Positions 1-6,009 of a DNA stretch of 6,884 nucleotides are shown in pieces. Within the stretch, counting starts at the first letter, position 1, and the number at the start of each line of letters is the position of its first letter. The DNA is from an uncultured Erythrobacteraceae bacterium (GTDB lineage: Bacteria > Pseudomonadota > Alphaproteobacteria > Sphingomonadales > Sphingomonadaceae), in contig CATMNW010000138.1 of the NCBI GenBank assembly GCA_950071875.1, forward strand, positions 1 through 6,884, in the 5' to 3' direction. Made by a program: the position numbers and the translations under genes. The notes below the pieces were generated by a model that saw only the letters and a list, made by a program, of their open reading frames with translations, made no database searches and was not told the DNA's origin.

Positions 1-135
1 GTCGCTGTCGAGCCGGTCCATCGCCGCGGCAATTCCTTCGGCCGCCGCCTTGGTCATCGCATTCTTGGCATCGGGCCGGTTGATAGTGACGACCAGAATA
101 CCGTTGTCTTCGCTCGTCAGGACTTCTTCGCTCAT
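1..135 (-). CDS. Enoyl-CoA hydratase/isomerase (crotonase) family protein, N-terminal part, runs off the window
   Basis: Only the first 45 codons are present; the gene continues beyond base 1. The start is the ATG at 135-133, with a GGAGAGAG-like ribosome binding site a few bases upstream. The peptide opens MSEEVLTSEDNGILVVTINR and continues with PDAKNAM. This is the first beta-strand and turn of the crotonase fold (hydrophobic strand, then N/R-P-x-x-x-N-A), which leads to the CoA-binding region. Family members hydrate enoyl-CoA or isomerise or hydrolyse related CoA thioesters, usually in fatty-acid or amino-acid breakdown. The oxyanion-hole glycines and the catalytic acids lie outside the window, so the exact reaction cannot be read. 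It is divergent from a thiolase gene, which supports a role in acyl-CoA degradation. Family assignment is fairly sure; substrate is unknown. Confidence 0.85.
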   Translation of the reverse strand, partial: MSEEVLTSEDNGILVVTINRPDAKNAMTKAAAEGIAAAMDRLDSD

Positions 136-158
136 AGGGCCTCTCTCCGATTGCAAAT

Positions 159-177
159 TGAAACTTGCCTTGTTTCA
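159..177. promoter_or_regulatory. Candidate operator: perfect inverted repeat TGAAAC-N7-GTTTCA
   Basis: Two 6-bp arms, 159-164 and 172-177, are exact reverse complements separated by 7 bases. They lie in the intergenic gap between the divergent crotonase and thiolase genes and overlap the proposed -35 element of the thiolase (165-170). The size and symmetry suit a dimeric repressor such as a TetR- or GntR-type protein. No regulator gene is in the window, so its identity is unknown. A transcribed hairpin is possible but has no T-tract. Confidence 0.4.
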
Positions 178-192
178 TTGCTGGGCTACGCT
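165..192 (+). promoter_or_regulatory. Candidate sigma-70-type promoter of the thiolase gene
   Basis: TTGCCT at 165-170 and TACGCT at 187-192 are separated by 16 bases and would give a transcript starting near 199, about 35 bases before the thiolase ATG. The -35 keeps the TTG core, while the -10 is weak. The operator-like dyads at 159-177 and 192-206 overlap its two ends. Another TTGAAA at 158-163 has no well-placed -10. Confidence 0.3.
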
Positions 193-206
193 TACGCAAA
201 CGTCAA
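192..206. promoter_or_regulatory. Candidate MerR/LiuR-like operator dyad (ACG-N4-CGT core)
   Basis: The plus strand reads TTACGCAAACGTCAA, an imperfect dyad around ACG-CAAA-CGT with outer TT/AA. As I remember it, the motif described for LiuR-type MerR regulators of branched-chain amino-acid and fatty-acid degradation genes in proteobacteria has the same ACG-N4-CGT core with TT/AA flanks. It lies between genes of that pathway. The match is from memory and was not scored against a matrix. On the minus strand the right half reads TTGACG and could be the -35 of the crotonase gene. Confidence 0.3.
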
Positions 207-233
207 CCGTTATAAGAGTTGAGAGGAACCGCC

Positions 234-1496
234 ATGTCTGAAGCTTATATTATCGATGCTGTCCGCACTCCGCGTGGAATCGGCAAGCCCGGCAAGGGCG
301 CGCTTTCGCACCTGCATCCGCAACATCTGGCGGCAACGGTGCTGACCGCGCTGAAGGATCGCAACGACCTCGATACGGCTTCGGTCGACGACATCATCTG
401 GTCGACCAGCAGCCAGAACGGCAAGCAGGGCGGTGACCTTGGACGCATGTCTGCGCTTGCGGCGGGATACGACATCAGCGCGAGCGGCACCACGCTCGAC
501 CGGTTCTGCGGCGGCGGCATCACTTCGGTGAACCTTGCTGCGGCCACCGTGATGAGCGGCATGGAAGACTGCGTCATTGCAGGCGGCACCGAAATGATGA
601 GCTACACTGCCGCCCATGCCGCCGAACAGGCCAATGCCGGCCTGCCGCCGCGCCTGATGGGCGCAGGCAACGAAGCGCTGGACGTCCTTCACCCGCAGAG
701 TCACCAGGGCGTGTGCGGGGATGCCATCGCCAGTATGGAAGGTATCAGCCGCGAGGATCTCGATGCCCTCGCCCTCGTCAGCCAGCAGCGGGCCAAGCGA
801 GCGATCGACGAAGGCCGGTTCGACAAATCGGTAGTGCCGGTGATGAACGAGGACGGCAGCGTCGCCCTCGACAAGGAAGAATTCCCCCGCCCCGAAACGA
901 CCGCCGAAGGCCTCGCGTCGCTCAACCCAAGCTTCGGCAAGCTCGCGGATTTCGAAATCGGCGGGTCCACCTTCAGGAAGCAAATCAACCGCAAATATCC
1001 CGATCTCGAAATCGAACATTTCCACCATGCGGGCAACAGTTCGGGCGTGGTCGACGGGGCGGCAGCCTTGCTGCTGACCTCTGCCGATTATGCCAAGGAA
1101 CATAACCTGAAGCCGCGTGCGCGCATCGTCGCCTATGCCAACCAGGGCGATTGCCCAACGCTGATGCTCAACGCGCCCGTCCCGGCAGCGAAGAAGGTGC
1201 TGGAAAAAGCAGGCCTAACGAAGGACGATATCGACGTCTGGGAAATCAACGAAGCGTTTTCGGTCGTGGCCGAAAAGTTCATCCGCGATCTCGATCTGGA
1301 CCGCGAGAAAGTGAACATCAATGGCGGCGCGATGGCGCTGGGCCATCCGATCGGTGCGACCGGCTCGATCCTGATCGGCACCGCACTGGACGAACTGGAA
1401 CGTTCGGGCGGCCGCTACGGACTGGTCACCATGTGCGCCGCAGGCGGTATGGCCCCTGCCATCATCATCGAGCGGATCGACGGTTTCGCCGAATAG
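234..1496 (+). CDS. Thiolase family protein (acetyl-CoA C-acyltransferase type), 420 aa
   Basis: Thiolases cleave 3-ketoacyl-CoA with CoA, or condense two acyl-CoAs, in the cytoplasm. The start chosen is ATG 234, which has GAGAGGAA at 221-228 ahead of it; an in-frame TTG at 219 lies inside that ribosome binding site. The N-terminus MSEAYIIDAVRTPRG is typical. The nucleophile is Cys92 in DRFCGGGITS, NEAF is at 339-342, His371 lies in GGAMALGHPIGATG (364-377), and the second active-site Cys401 lies in CAAGGMAP. HHAGNSSGVVDGAA is near 264-277. The full length and all catalytic residues indicate an active enzyme. The Cys92 neighbourhood departs from the common thiolase signature (Asp where Asn/Ser/Thr is usual two residues before Cys, Gly where Ser/Thr is usual two after). 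Degradative versus biosynthetic role cannot be fixed by sequence alone; the divergent crotonase gene favours degradation. Confidence 0.95.
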   Translation: MSEAYIIDAVRTPRGIGKPGKGALSHLHPQHLAATVLTALKDRNDLDTASVDDIIWSTSSQNGKQGGDLGRMSALAAGYDISASGTTLDRFCGGGITSVNLAAATVMSGMEDCVIAGGTEMMSYTAAHAAEQANAGLPPRLMGAGNEALDVLHPQSHQGVCGDAIASMEGISREDLDALALVSQQRAKRAIDEGRFDKSVVPVMNEDGSVALDKEEFPRPETTAEGLASLNPSFGKLADFEIGGSTFRKQINRKYPDLEIEHFHHAGNSSGVVDGAAALLLTSADYAKEHNLKPRARIVAYANQGDCPTLMLNAPVPAAKKVLEKAGLTKDDIDVWEINEAFSVVAEKFIRDLDLDREKVNINGGAMALGHPIGATGSILIGTALDELERSGGRYGLVTMCAAGGMAPAIIIERIDGFAE

Positions 1497-1507
1497 GGCT
1501 TTACGCA

Positions 1508-1551
1508 CGCGCGCCCTCGCCCTTTTGCAAGAAAGCGGCTAGAGGCGCGCG
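1508..1551 (+). promoter_or_regulatory. Strong inverted repeat (predicted hairpin) directly before the obgE start codon
   Basis: The 8-base arm at 1508-1515 is the exact reverse complement of 1544-1551, the last base before the obgE ATG. Inside it, 1519-1525 pairs with 1532-1539 with one bulged base (1536), closing a 6-base loop. The candidate Shine-Dalgarno AGAGG (1541-1545) lies partly in the 3' arm and would be partly hidden if the RNA folds. It could restrain obgE translation or end thiolase transcription, but there is no T-tract after it because the obgE coding sequence begins at once. Confidence 0.45.
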
Positions 1552-2607
1552 ATGCATTTTCTCGACCAGGCCAAGATCTATCTCAAGTCCGGCGCGGGCG
1601 GCCCGGGTGCCGTCAGCTTCCGGCGCGAGAAGTATATCGAATACGGCGGCCCCGACGGCGGCAATGGCGGCAAAGGCGGCGACATCGTGTTCGAAGCCGT
1701 CCAGGGCCTCAATACGCTGATCGACTTCCGCTATGCGCAGCACTTCAAGGCCAAGCGCGGCAACCACGGACAGGGCAAGGACCAGACCGGTGCCGGCGCG
1801 CCCGATCTCGTGATCGAAGTGCCCGTGGGCACACAGGTCCTGTCCGAAGACAAGGAAGAAGTGCTTGCCGATTTCACCGAGGTCGGCCAGCGCATCGTCT
1901 TCCTCGAAGGCGGCATGGGCGGGCGCGGTAACGCCAGCTACAAGAGTTCGACCAACCGCGCGCCGCGCCAGCACCAGCCCGGCACCCCGGGCGAGGAGAT
2001 GTGGGTCTGGCTGCGGCTGAAGCTGCTGGCCGACGTGGGCCTGCTGGGCCTGCCCAATGCGGGCAAGTCGACCTTCATCAACCAGGTATCGAACGCCAGG
2101 GCGAAGGTCGGTCACTATGCCTTCACGACGCTGATCCCCAAGCTGGGCGTCGTGACCCACAAGGGCCGCGAATTCGTGCTTGCCGACATCCCCGGCCTGA
2201 TCGAGGGCGCGGCCGATGGCGCAGGGATCGGTGACCGCTTCCTCGGCCATATCGAACGCTGCCGCGTGCTCATCCACCTGATCGACATTTCGGGCGATGA
2301 CCCTGCCGAGGCTTACAAGACGGTCAATGCCGAGCTCGAAGCTTATGGCGGCGGGCTCGACGAAAAGCCGCAGCTGGTCGCGCTGAACAAGCTGGACCTT
2401 GCCGACGAGGAGCTCGGCCAGGGCTTTGCCGACGAACTGCTGGCGGCCGGCGCCGACAAGGTCTTCACCATTTCGGGTGCGACCGGCGCAGGCATACCCG
2501 AACTACTCGACGGTATCCTGGGGTACCTGCCCGACCGTACATCGACGGAAACCCACGCCGAAGAGGTCGAGGACGAGGGCGACACGCCCGAATGGTCACC
2601 GATCTGA
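1552..2607 (+). CDS. obgE: GTPase ObgE/CgtA (Obg family), 351 aa
   Basis: ObgE is an essential GTPase that binds the 50S ribosomal subunit during assembly and links growth to the stringent response. The glycine-rich Obg fold occupies about residues 1-158 (FLDQAKIYLKSGAGGPG near the start, then GGPDGGNGGKGGD at 32-44). The G domain follows: P-loop GLPNAGKST 166-174, switch I FTTLIP 191-196, DIPG 212-215 followed by LIEGA, NKLD 279-282, and the G5 region SGATG 308-312. An acidic tail (about 335-351) ends the protein, as in many proteobacterial Obg proteins. ATG 1552 has AGAGG six bases upstream and gives the standard N-terminus. The gap to proB is 76 bases, so co-transcription is plausible. Identity is certain from the motifs. 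Confidence 0.98.
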   Translation: MHFLDQAKIYLKSGAGGPGAVSFRREKYIEYGGPDGGNGGKGGDIVFEAVQGLNTLIDFRYAQHFKAKRGNHGQGKDQTGAGAPDLVIEVPVGTQVLSEDKEEVLADFTEVGQRIVFLEGGMGGRGNASYKSSTNRAPRQHQPGTPGEEMWVWLRLKLLADVGLLGLPNAGKSTFINQVSNARAKVGHYAFTTLIPKLGVVTHKGREFVLADIPGLIEGAADGAGIGDRFLGHIERCRVLIHLIDISGDDPAEAYKTVNAELEAYGGGLDEKPQLVALNKLDLADEELGQGFADELLAAGADKVFTISGATGAGIPELLDGILGYLPDRTSTETHAEEVEDEGDTPEWSPI

Positions 2608-2683
2608 CCGGTCAAGCCGCGCTTGCGGATGCCGAAGCCAAGGCAGCTTCCGGACGGATGCGGGTTTGGCTAGGTCTTGCCGC

Positions 2684-3802
2684 ATGACGATCGCCGCCCT
2701 CTCCGACCTGCGCAGTGCACGCCGCCTCGTGATCAAGGTCGGCTCGGCGCTGCTGGTGGAACGCGGCGCACCTCGCGCCCAATGGCTGGCGACGCTTGCT
2801 ACCGAGATCGCGGAACTGCGCACGCATAGCGAGGTCATCGTCGTTTCCTCCGGTGCCATCGCGCTGGGCGCCGCCAAGCTGGGTTTGACCAGGGGTGGCC
2901 GCGGCAGCCTCGCCGATGCGCAGGCCGCGGCATCGGTCGGGCAGGTCGGACTGGCACGCCTGTGGTCCGATGCCTTGGGCAACCATGACATCACCGCTGC
3001 GCAGATGCTGGTCACGCTGGGCGATCTCGAGGACCGCCGCCGTTACCTCAATGCATCGGCCACCCTCGCCCGGTTGCTCGAAGCAGGCGCGGTGCCGGTG
3101 GTGAACGAGAACGACAGCGTAGCGACCGAAGAAATCCGCTTCGGCGACAATGATCGCCTCGCCGCCCGCGTCGCTCAGGCTGCCGGCGCCGAAGCCGTCT
3201 TGCTATTGTCCGATGTAGACGGCCTCTATGACCGCGACCCGCACGAGGATGGCGCTGTCCTTGTCGAACGGGTCGAAGGGGTCACTCCCGAAGTCATCGC
3301 CATGGCCAGCGGGGCGTCTTCTTCGGGTCTCGGTTCGGGTGGAATGCTCGCCAAGCTGCAGGCTGCTCGCATTGCCGAGCGGGCAGGCATAGCGCTTGCC
3401 ATACTCAACGGCACCCGGACCTCGCCCATTTCCCGCGCGCTCGACAGCGGCACCGGCACGTTGTTCGTACCGCAGTCGGATGCCAGCGCACGCAAGGCAT
3501 GGCTGGGCGGGCGGCTTGCACCTGCCGGTGTGGTTACAGTCGATCAGGGCTGCATGACCGCGCTGGAAAACGGTGCAAGCGTACTCGCCGCGGGCATTAC
3601 CGCAATCGAAGGCACCTTTGCGCGCGGCGATCTTGTCGCCATCCATGGCCCCGGGGGAGAACGGCTCGGCCAGGGGTTGGTCGAATACACTTCTGCAGAA
3701 TGCAGCGCGATACTGGGCCTGCGCGAAGAACAGCAATCCGAAAAGCTCGGCTATGCACCGCGCGCGGCCGTGATACACCGCGACCATATGGTGCACGCAT
3801 GA
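2684..3802 (+). CDS. proB: Glutamate 5-kinase, 372 aa
   Basis: ProB phosphorylates L-glutamate with ATP to gamma-glutamyl phosphate, the first and feedback-regulated step of proline synthesis. The amino-acid kinase domain spans about residues 12-255: KVGS 18-21, SSGAIALG 55-62, NENDSV 141-146, FGDND 153-157, SDVDGLY 176-182 and the GSGGM loop 217-221. A C-terminal PUA domain follows (about 275-360, starting at KAWLGG), the usual layout at the usual length (E. coli ProB is 367 aa). The frame is open further upstream, but ATG 2684 gives the family N-terminus and lies just beyond the end of obgE. Only a weak AGG (2672-2674) precedes it. proA is not in the window. The stop overlaps the next gene's start (ATGA), which suggests translational coupling with the SDR. 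Confidence 0.97.
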   Translation: MTIAALSDLRSARRLVIKVGSALLVERGAPRAQWLATLATEIAELRTHSEVIVVSSGAIALGAAKLGLTRGGRGSLADAQAAASVGQVGLARLWSDALGNHDITAAQMLVTLGDLEDRRRYLNASATLARLLEAGAVPVVNENDSVATEEIRFGDNDRLAARVAQAAGAEAVLLLSDVDGLYDRDPHEDGAVLVERVEGVTPEVIAMASGASSSGLGSGGMLAKLQAARIAERAGIALAILNGTRTSPISRALDSGTGTLFVPQSDASARKAWLGGRLAPAGVVTVDQGCMTALENGASVLAAGITAIEGTFARGDLVAIHGPGGERLGQGLVEYTSAECSAILGLREEQQSEKLGYAPRAAVIHRDHMVHA

Positions 3803-4710
3803 CCATCGCCCTGACCGGCGCGACCGGGTTTGTCGGAAAAACCGCTCTGGACGAGGCCGTCCGGCGCGAAGAACCCGTGCATGCGCTGACACGGCGCACA
3901 CAGGCACCCCGAACGCATGTCGATTGGGTAGAGGGCGACCTGTCCAATCCTGCCGCGCTGGCGACGATGTGCCACCAGGCCGATGCGGTGATCCACGTCG
4001 CGGGGCTGACCAACACGCCCGACCCGGCCGAATTCGAGGACGCGAATGTCGGGGGGACCGAACGCCTGATCGCAGCAGCGAAAGAGCAGAAGGTGAAACG
4101 CTTCGTCTTCGTTTCCTCGCTGTCGGCACGCGAACCGGGCCTTTCCGCCTATGGCGCATCCAAGGCGAAGGCGGAAAGCCTTGTCGAAGCCAGCGGGCTG
4201 GACTGGACGATCGTGCGCCCGCCCGGCGTCTATGGCCCCCACGATATCGACTATTTCGAAATGTTCCGCAGCGCGAAGTTCGGCCTTGTCCCGCTGCCGC
4301 CGGGCGGTGCCAGTTCGATCATCCATGTCGAAGACCTTGCGCGCCTGCTGCTCGATCTTGTCGATGCATCCCCTGCCCTCGTGCGTCGCCGCGTTTTCGA
4401 ACCCGACGACGGGCGCGAAGGCGGCTGGTCGCACAAGGAACTGGCCAAGGCGATCGGAAAGGCGGTGGGGCGGCGCGTATATGCCCCGCACCTGCCCCGC
4501 AGCGTCCTGGAACTTGCTGCGAAGGCCGACCGTGCGCTGCGTAGCGAAAATGCACGCCTGACAGCCGACCGCGTCGGCTACATGACGCATCCCAACTGGG
4601 TTGCCCGGTCGAGCCACAAAGTGCCCGAAGCTGTGTGGTCGCCGCGTATCGCGGGCGAAGACGGCCTGCGGGCGACTGCCCGGTGGTACCAGGAACAGGG
4701 CTGGCTTTAA
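3799..4710 (+). CDS. Extended SDR: NAD(P)-dependent epimerase/dehydratase-like protein, 303 aa
   Basis: This is a Rossmann-fold dehydrogenase or epimerase of the extended or atypical SDR group. The dinucleotide-binding motif TGATGFVG is at residues 6-13, an HVAG-type strand at 66-69, the serine strand FVSSLSA at 104-110, and the catalytic Tyr-x3-Lys pair at Tyr118 and Lys122 in AYGASK. The substrate-side motif VRPPGVYGP is at 139-147, and IIHVEDLA at 174-181 is typical of family members acting on nucleotide sugars or quinone-linked NDUFA9-like proteins. The 303-aa length fits either. No signal peptide or membrane segment is evident. The ATG lies inside the ATGA overlap with proB and has no Shine-Dalgarno of its own, so translation is probably coupled to proB. 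The proline pathway has no known need for it, so the substrate is unknown. Confidence 0.9.
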   Translation: MTIALTGATGFVGKTALDEAVRREEPVHALTRRTQAPRTHVDWVEGDLSNPAALATMCHQADAVIHVAGLTNTPDPAEFEDANVGGTERLIAAAKEQKVKRFVFVSSLSAREPGLSAYGASKAKAESLVEASGLDWTIVRPPGVYGPHDIDYFEMFRSAKFGLVPLPPGGASSIIHVEDLARLLLDLVDASPALVRRRVFEPDDGREGGWSHKELAKAIGKAVGRRVYAPHLPRSVLELAAKADRALRSENARLTADRVGYMTHPNWVARSSHKVPEAVWSPRIAGEDGLRATARWYQEQGWL

Positions 4711-4716
4711 CCCAGA

Positions 4717-4745
4717 TTGCAGCGACGGGCTGCGCGCGATAAACA
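4717..4745 (+). promoter_or_regulatory. Candidate promoter for the fusion gene, possibly leaderless
   Basis: TTGCAG at 4717-4722 and TAAACA at 4740-4745 are 17 bases apart. The expected transcription start is at about 4752, the ATG itself. No Shine-Dalgarno sequence is visible in the bases before that ATG, which fits a leaderless message. Short GC-rich inverted repeats (4719-4723 with 4729-4733, and 4733-4737 with 4747-4751) also lie here and could be chance. Confidence 0.35.
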
Positions 4746-4751
4746 AGCGCG

Positions 4752-5825
4752 ATGTCGGGCGAAACCTCCATGCCTTCGATGGGCGAATATGCGCCCTGGT
4801 TCTTTGCCAGGGCGCTCGATGGGGCGGACCGCTATGCCTTTTCGTCTATCGGCGGGCGGCATGTGCTGATGCTTTTCTTCGGCCGGGCAAGCGCCCAGGT
4901 TGCGGCCGAAGCACTTGCCGTAGTCCAGCAGAACCGTTCACTCTTCGATGATGAAAACTGCTGTTTTTTCGGCGTCACTGTCGATCCCGACGATGAAAAG
5001 TCCGGCCGGATCGCACAGGATCTGCCCGGCATTCGGTTCTTCCTCGATTACGATCGCGCCGTCAGCAAGGCCTATGGCGCACTGCGGCCCGATGACAGGT
5101 TCGAACCGCACTGGCTCGTGCTCGACCGGGAGCTTCGCATTCGCGCCCGTTTCCGGATTACCGATGGCGAAAAGGCAATCGCCGATCTGAGGCAGCGGTT
5201 GGCCGGGGTGCAGGAAAGCTGGGCGCCGGTCATTACCGTGCCGGATGTGTTCGAGCCGGACCTGTGCCGCAAGCTCATCGGTCTCTACGAAGGTCGCGGC
5301 GGCGAACCGTCCGGTTTCATGCGCGATGTCGATGGAAAGACTACGCTGATCGTCGATAGCGATTTCAAGCAGAGGCGCGACTGCCTGATAGACGATACGA
5401 AACTTATGGAGCTGCTGGCGGGGCGTATTGCGCGGCGCGTGGCTCCCGCCATCGAACGCGCATTCCAGTTCAAGGCCACCCGTATCGAACGCTATCTTGT
5501 CGCTTGCTACGAAGCCGGTGCGGGGCATTTCAGGCCGCACCGCGACAATACGACGCACGGGACGGCGCACCGCCGCTTTGCCGTGACGATCAATCTCAAT
5601 GCGGACGAATATGAAGGCGGCGACCTGCGCTTTCCCGAATTCGGCCCCCGCACCTATCGCGCCCCGACCGGCGGCGCGGTCGTGTTTTCATGTTCGTTGC
5701 TTCACGAAGCCACACCCGTGACATACGGCAAGAGATACGCCTTCCTGCCATTCCTGTATGACGAGGAAGCAAAGAAGGTGCGCGAGGCAAATCTCGACAA
5801 ACTTGCCCCCCGCCCCGAAGCCTGA
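4752..5825 (+). CDS. Peroxiredoxin-like domain fused to a 2-oxoglutarate/Fe(II) oxygenase (prolyl 4-hydroxylase type), 357 aa
   Basis: Residues about 10-150 look like a redoxin/AhpC-TSA fold: GEYAPWF near the start, HVLMLFFGRAS at 37-47, FFGVTVDPDD at 72-81, FFLDYD 96-101 and PHWLVLDREL 119-128. The peroxidatic Cys expected just after the LFF strand is not there (QVAAE at 49-53); the nearest cysteines are Cys70 and Cys71. Residues about 160-335 are a P4H-type dioxygenase: FEPDLCRKLI start, iron ligands His263 and Asp265 (HRD) and His318 (LLHEATPV), and Arg328 ten residues after His318 as the likely 2-oxoglutarate anchor. GGDLRFPEF at 289-297 is typical of the jelly roll. So the oxygenase half looks active and the redoxin half looks catalytically dead, perhaps a binding module. 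ATG 4752 is the longest start; Met7 (4770) and Met10 (4779) are alternatives. No signal peptide is seen. The substrate, protein or small molecule, is unknown. Confidence 0.88.
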   Translation: MSGETSMPSMGEYAPWFFARALDGADRYAFSSIGGRHVLMLFFGRASAQVAAEALAVVQQNRSLFDDENCCFFGVTVDPDDEKSGRIAQDLPGIRFFLDYDRAVSKAYGALRPDDRFEPHWLVLDRELRIRARFRITDGEKAIADLRQRLAGVQESWAPVITVPDVFEPDLCRKLIGLYEGRGGEPSGFMRDVDGKTTLIVDSDFKQRRDCLIDDTKLMELLAGRIARRVAPAIERAFQFKATRIERYLVACYEAGAGHFRPHRDNTTHGTAHRRFAVTINLNADEYEGGDLRFPEFGPRTYRAPTGGAVVFSCSLLHEATPVTYGKRYAFLPFLYDEEAKKVREANLDKLAPRPEA

Positions 5826-5875
5826 AGCGCGGCCGAAATCAGGAAAGCTGACACGGTTTTGCCGAAGGGGGTGGA

Positions 5876-5900
5876 CTTTTCGTGCGCGTTGCACGAAAGG
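5876..5900. other. Inverted repeat / hairpin between the fusion gene and tRNA-Thr
   Basis: Bases 5876-5885 pair with 5891-5900 around a 5-base loop (GCGTT): ten pairs, one of them a G-T wobble, with an uninterrupted 8-bp core TTTCGTGC/GCACGAAA. It lies about 50 bases after the fusion gene stop and 15 before the tRNA. No T-run follows on either strand, so it is not a classic intrinsic terminator. It may act as an imperfect terminator, a transcript-end stabiliser or a protein-binding dyad. The rest of the 5826-5914 gap shows only a weak CTGACA (5848-5853) as a possible tRNA -35. Confidence 0.45.
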
Positions 5901-5914
5901 CGCTGCCTCCGGTC

Positions 5915-5990
<76 letters not shown>

Positions 5991-6009
5991 CTTCCCTCTA
6001 CGCTCGATC

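Noticed and set aside
219..233. TTG at 219 as the thiolase start
   Set aside because: It lies within the GAGAGGAA ribosome binding site serving ATG 234, which gives the typical N-terminus.
210..1103. Long minus-strand open frame (297 codons) opposite the thiolase
   Set aside because: It mirrors the codon positions of an unmistakable thiolase, shows no recognisable domain, and is the usual shadow frame of high-GC DNA.
1501..2277. Minus-strand open frame (258 codons) opposite obgE
   Set aside because: It lies opposite the conserved Obg fold and G motifs, and its His/Asp/Ala-rich translation matches no family I know.
2605..2614. Perfect 10-bp palindrome TGACCGGTCA over the obgE stop codon
   Set aside because: Too short and gapless for a terminator, and palindromes of this size are common by chance in GC-rich DNA; the 2608-2683 gap otherwise shows only weak 4-5 bp repeats.
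2399..2683. In-frame upstream extension of proB into the obgE coding region
   Set aside because: The extra 95 codons are a frame-shifted reading of obgE, and the ProB family N-terminus begins at ATG 2684.
2684..3810. Near-identical starts of proB and the SDR (both encode MTIA with almost the same 12 bases)
   Set aside because: The similarity ends after a few codons and the proteins are unrelated, so duplication is not supported.
3203..4746. Two overlapping minus-strand open frames of over 300 codons opposite proB and the SDR
   Set aside because: Both are antisense to proteins with clear motifs and have Arg/Pro-rich or motif-free translations; they are shadows.
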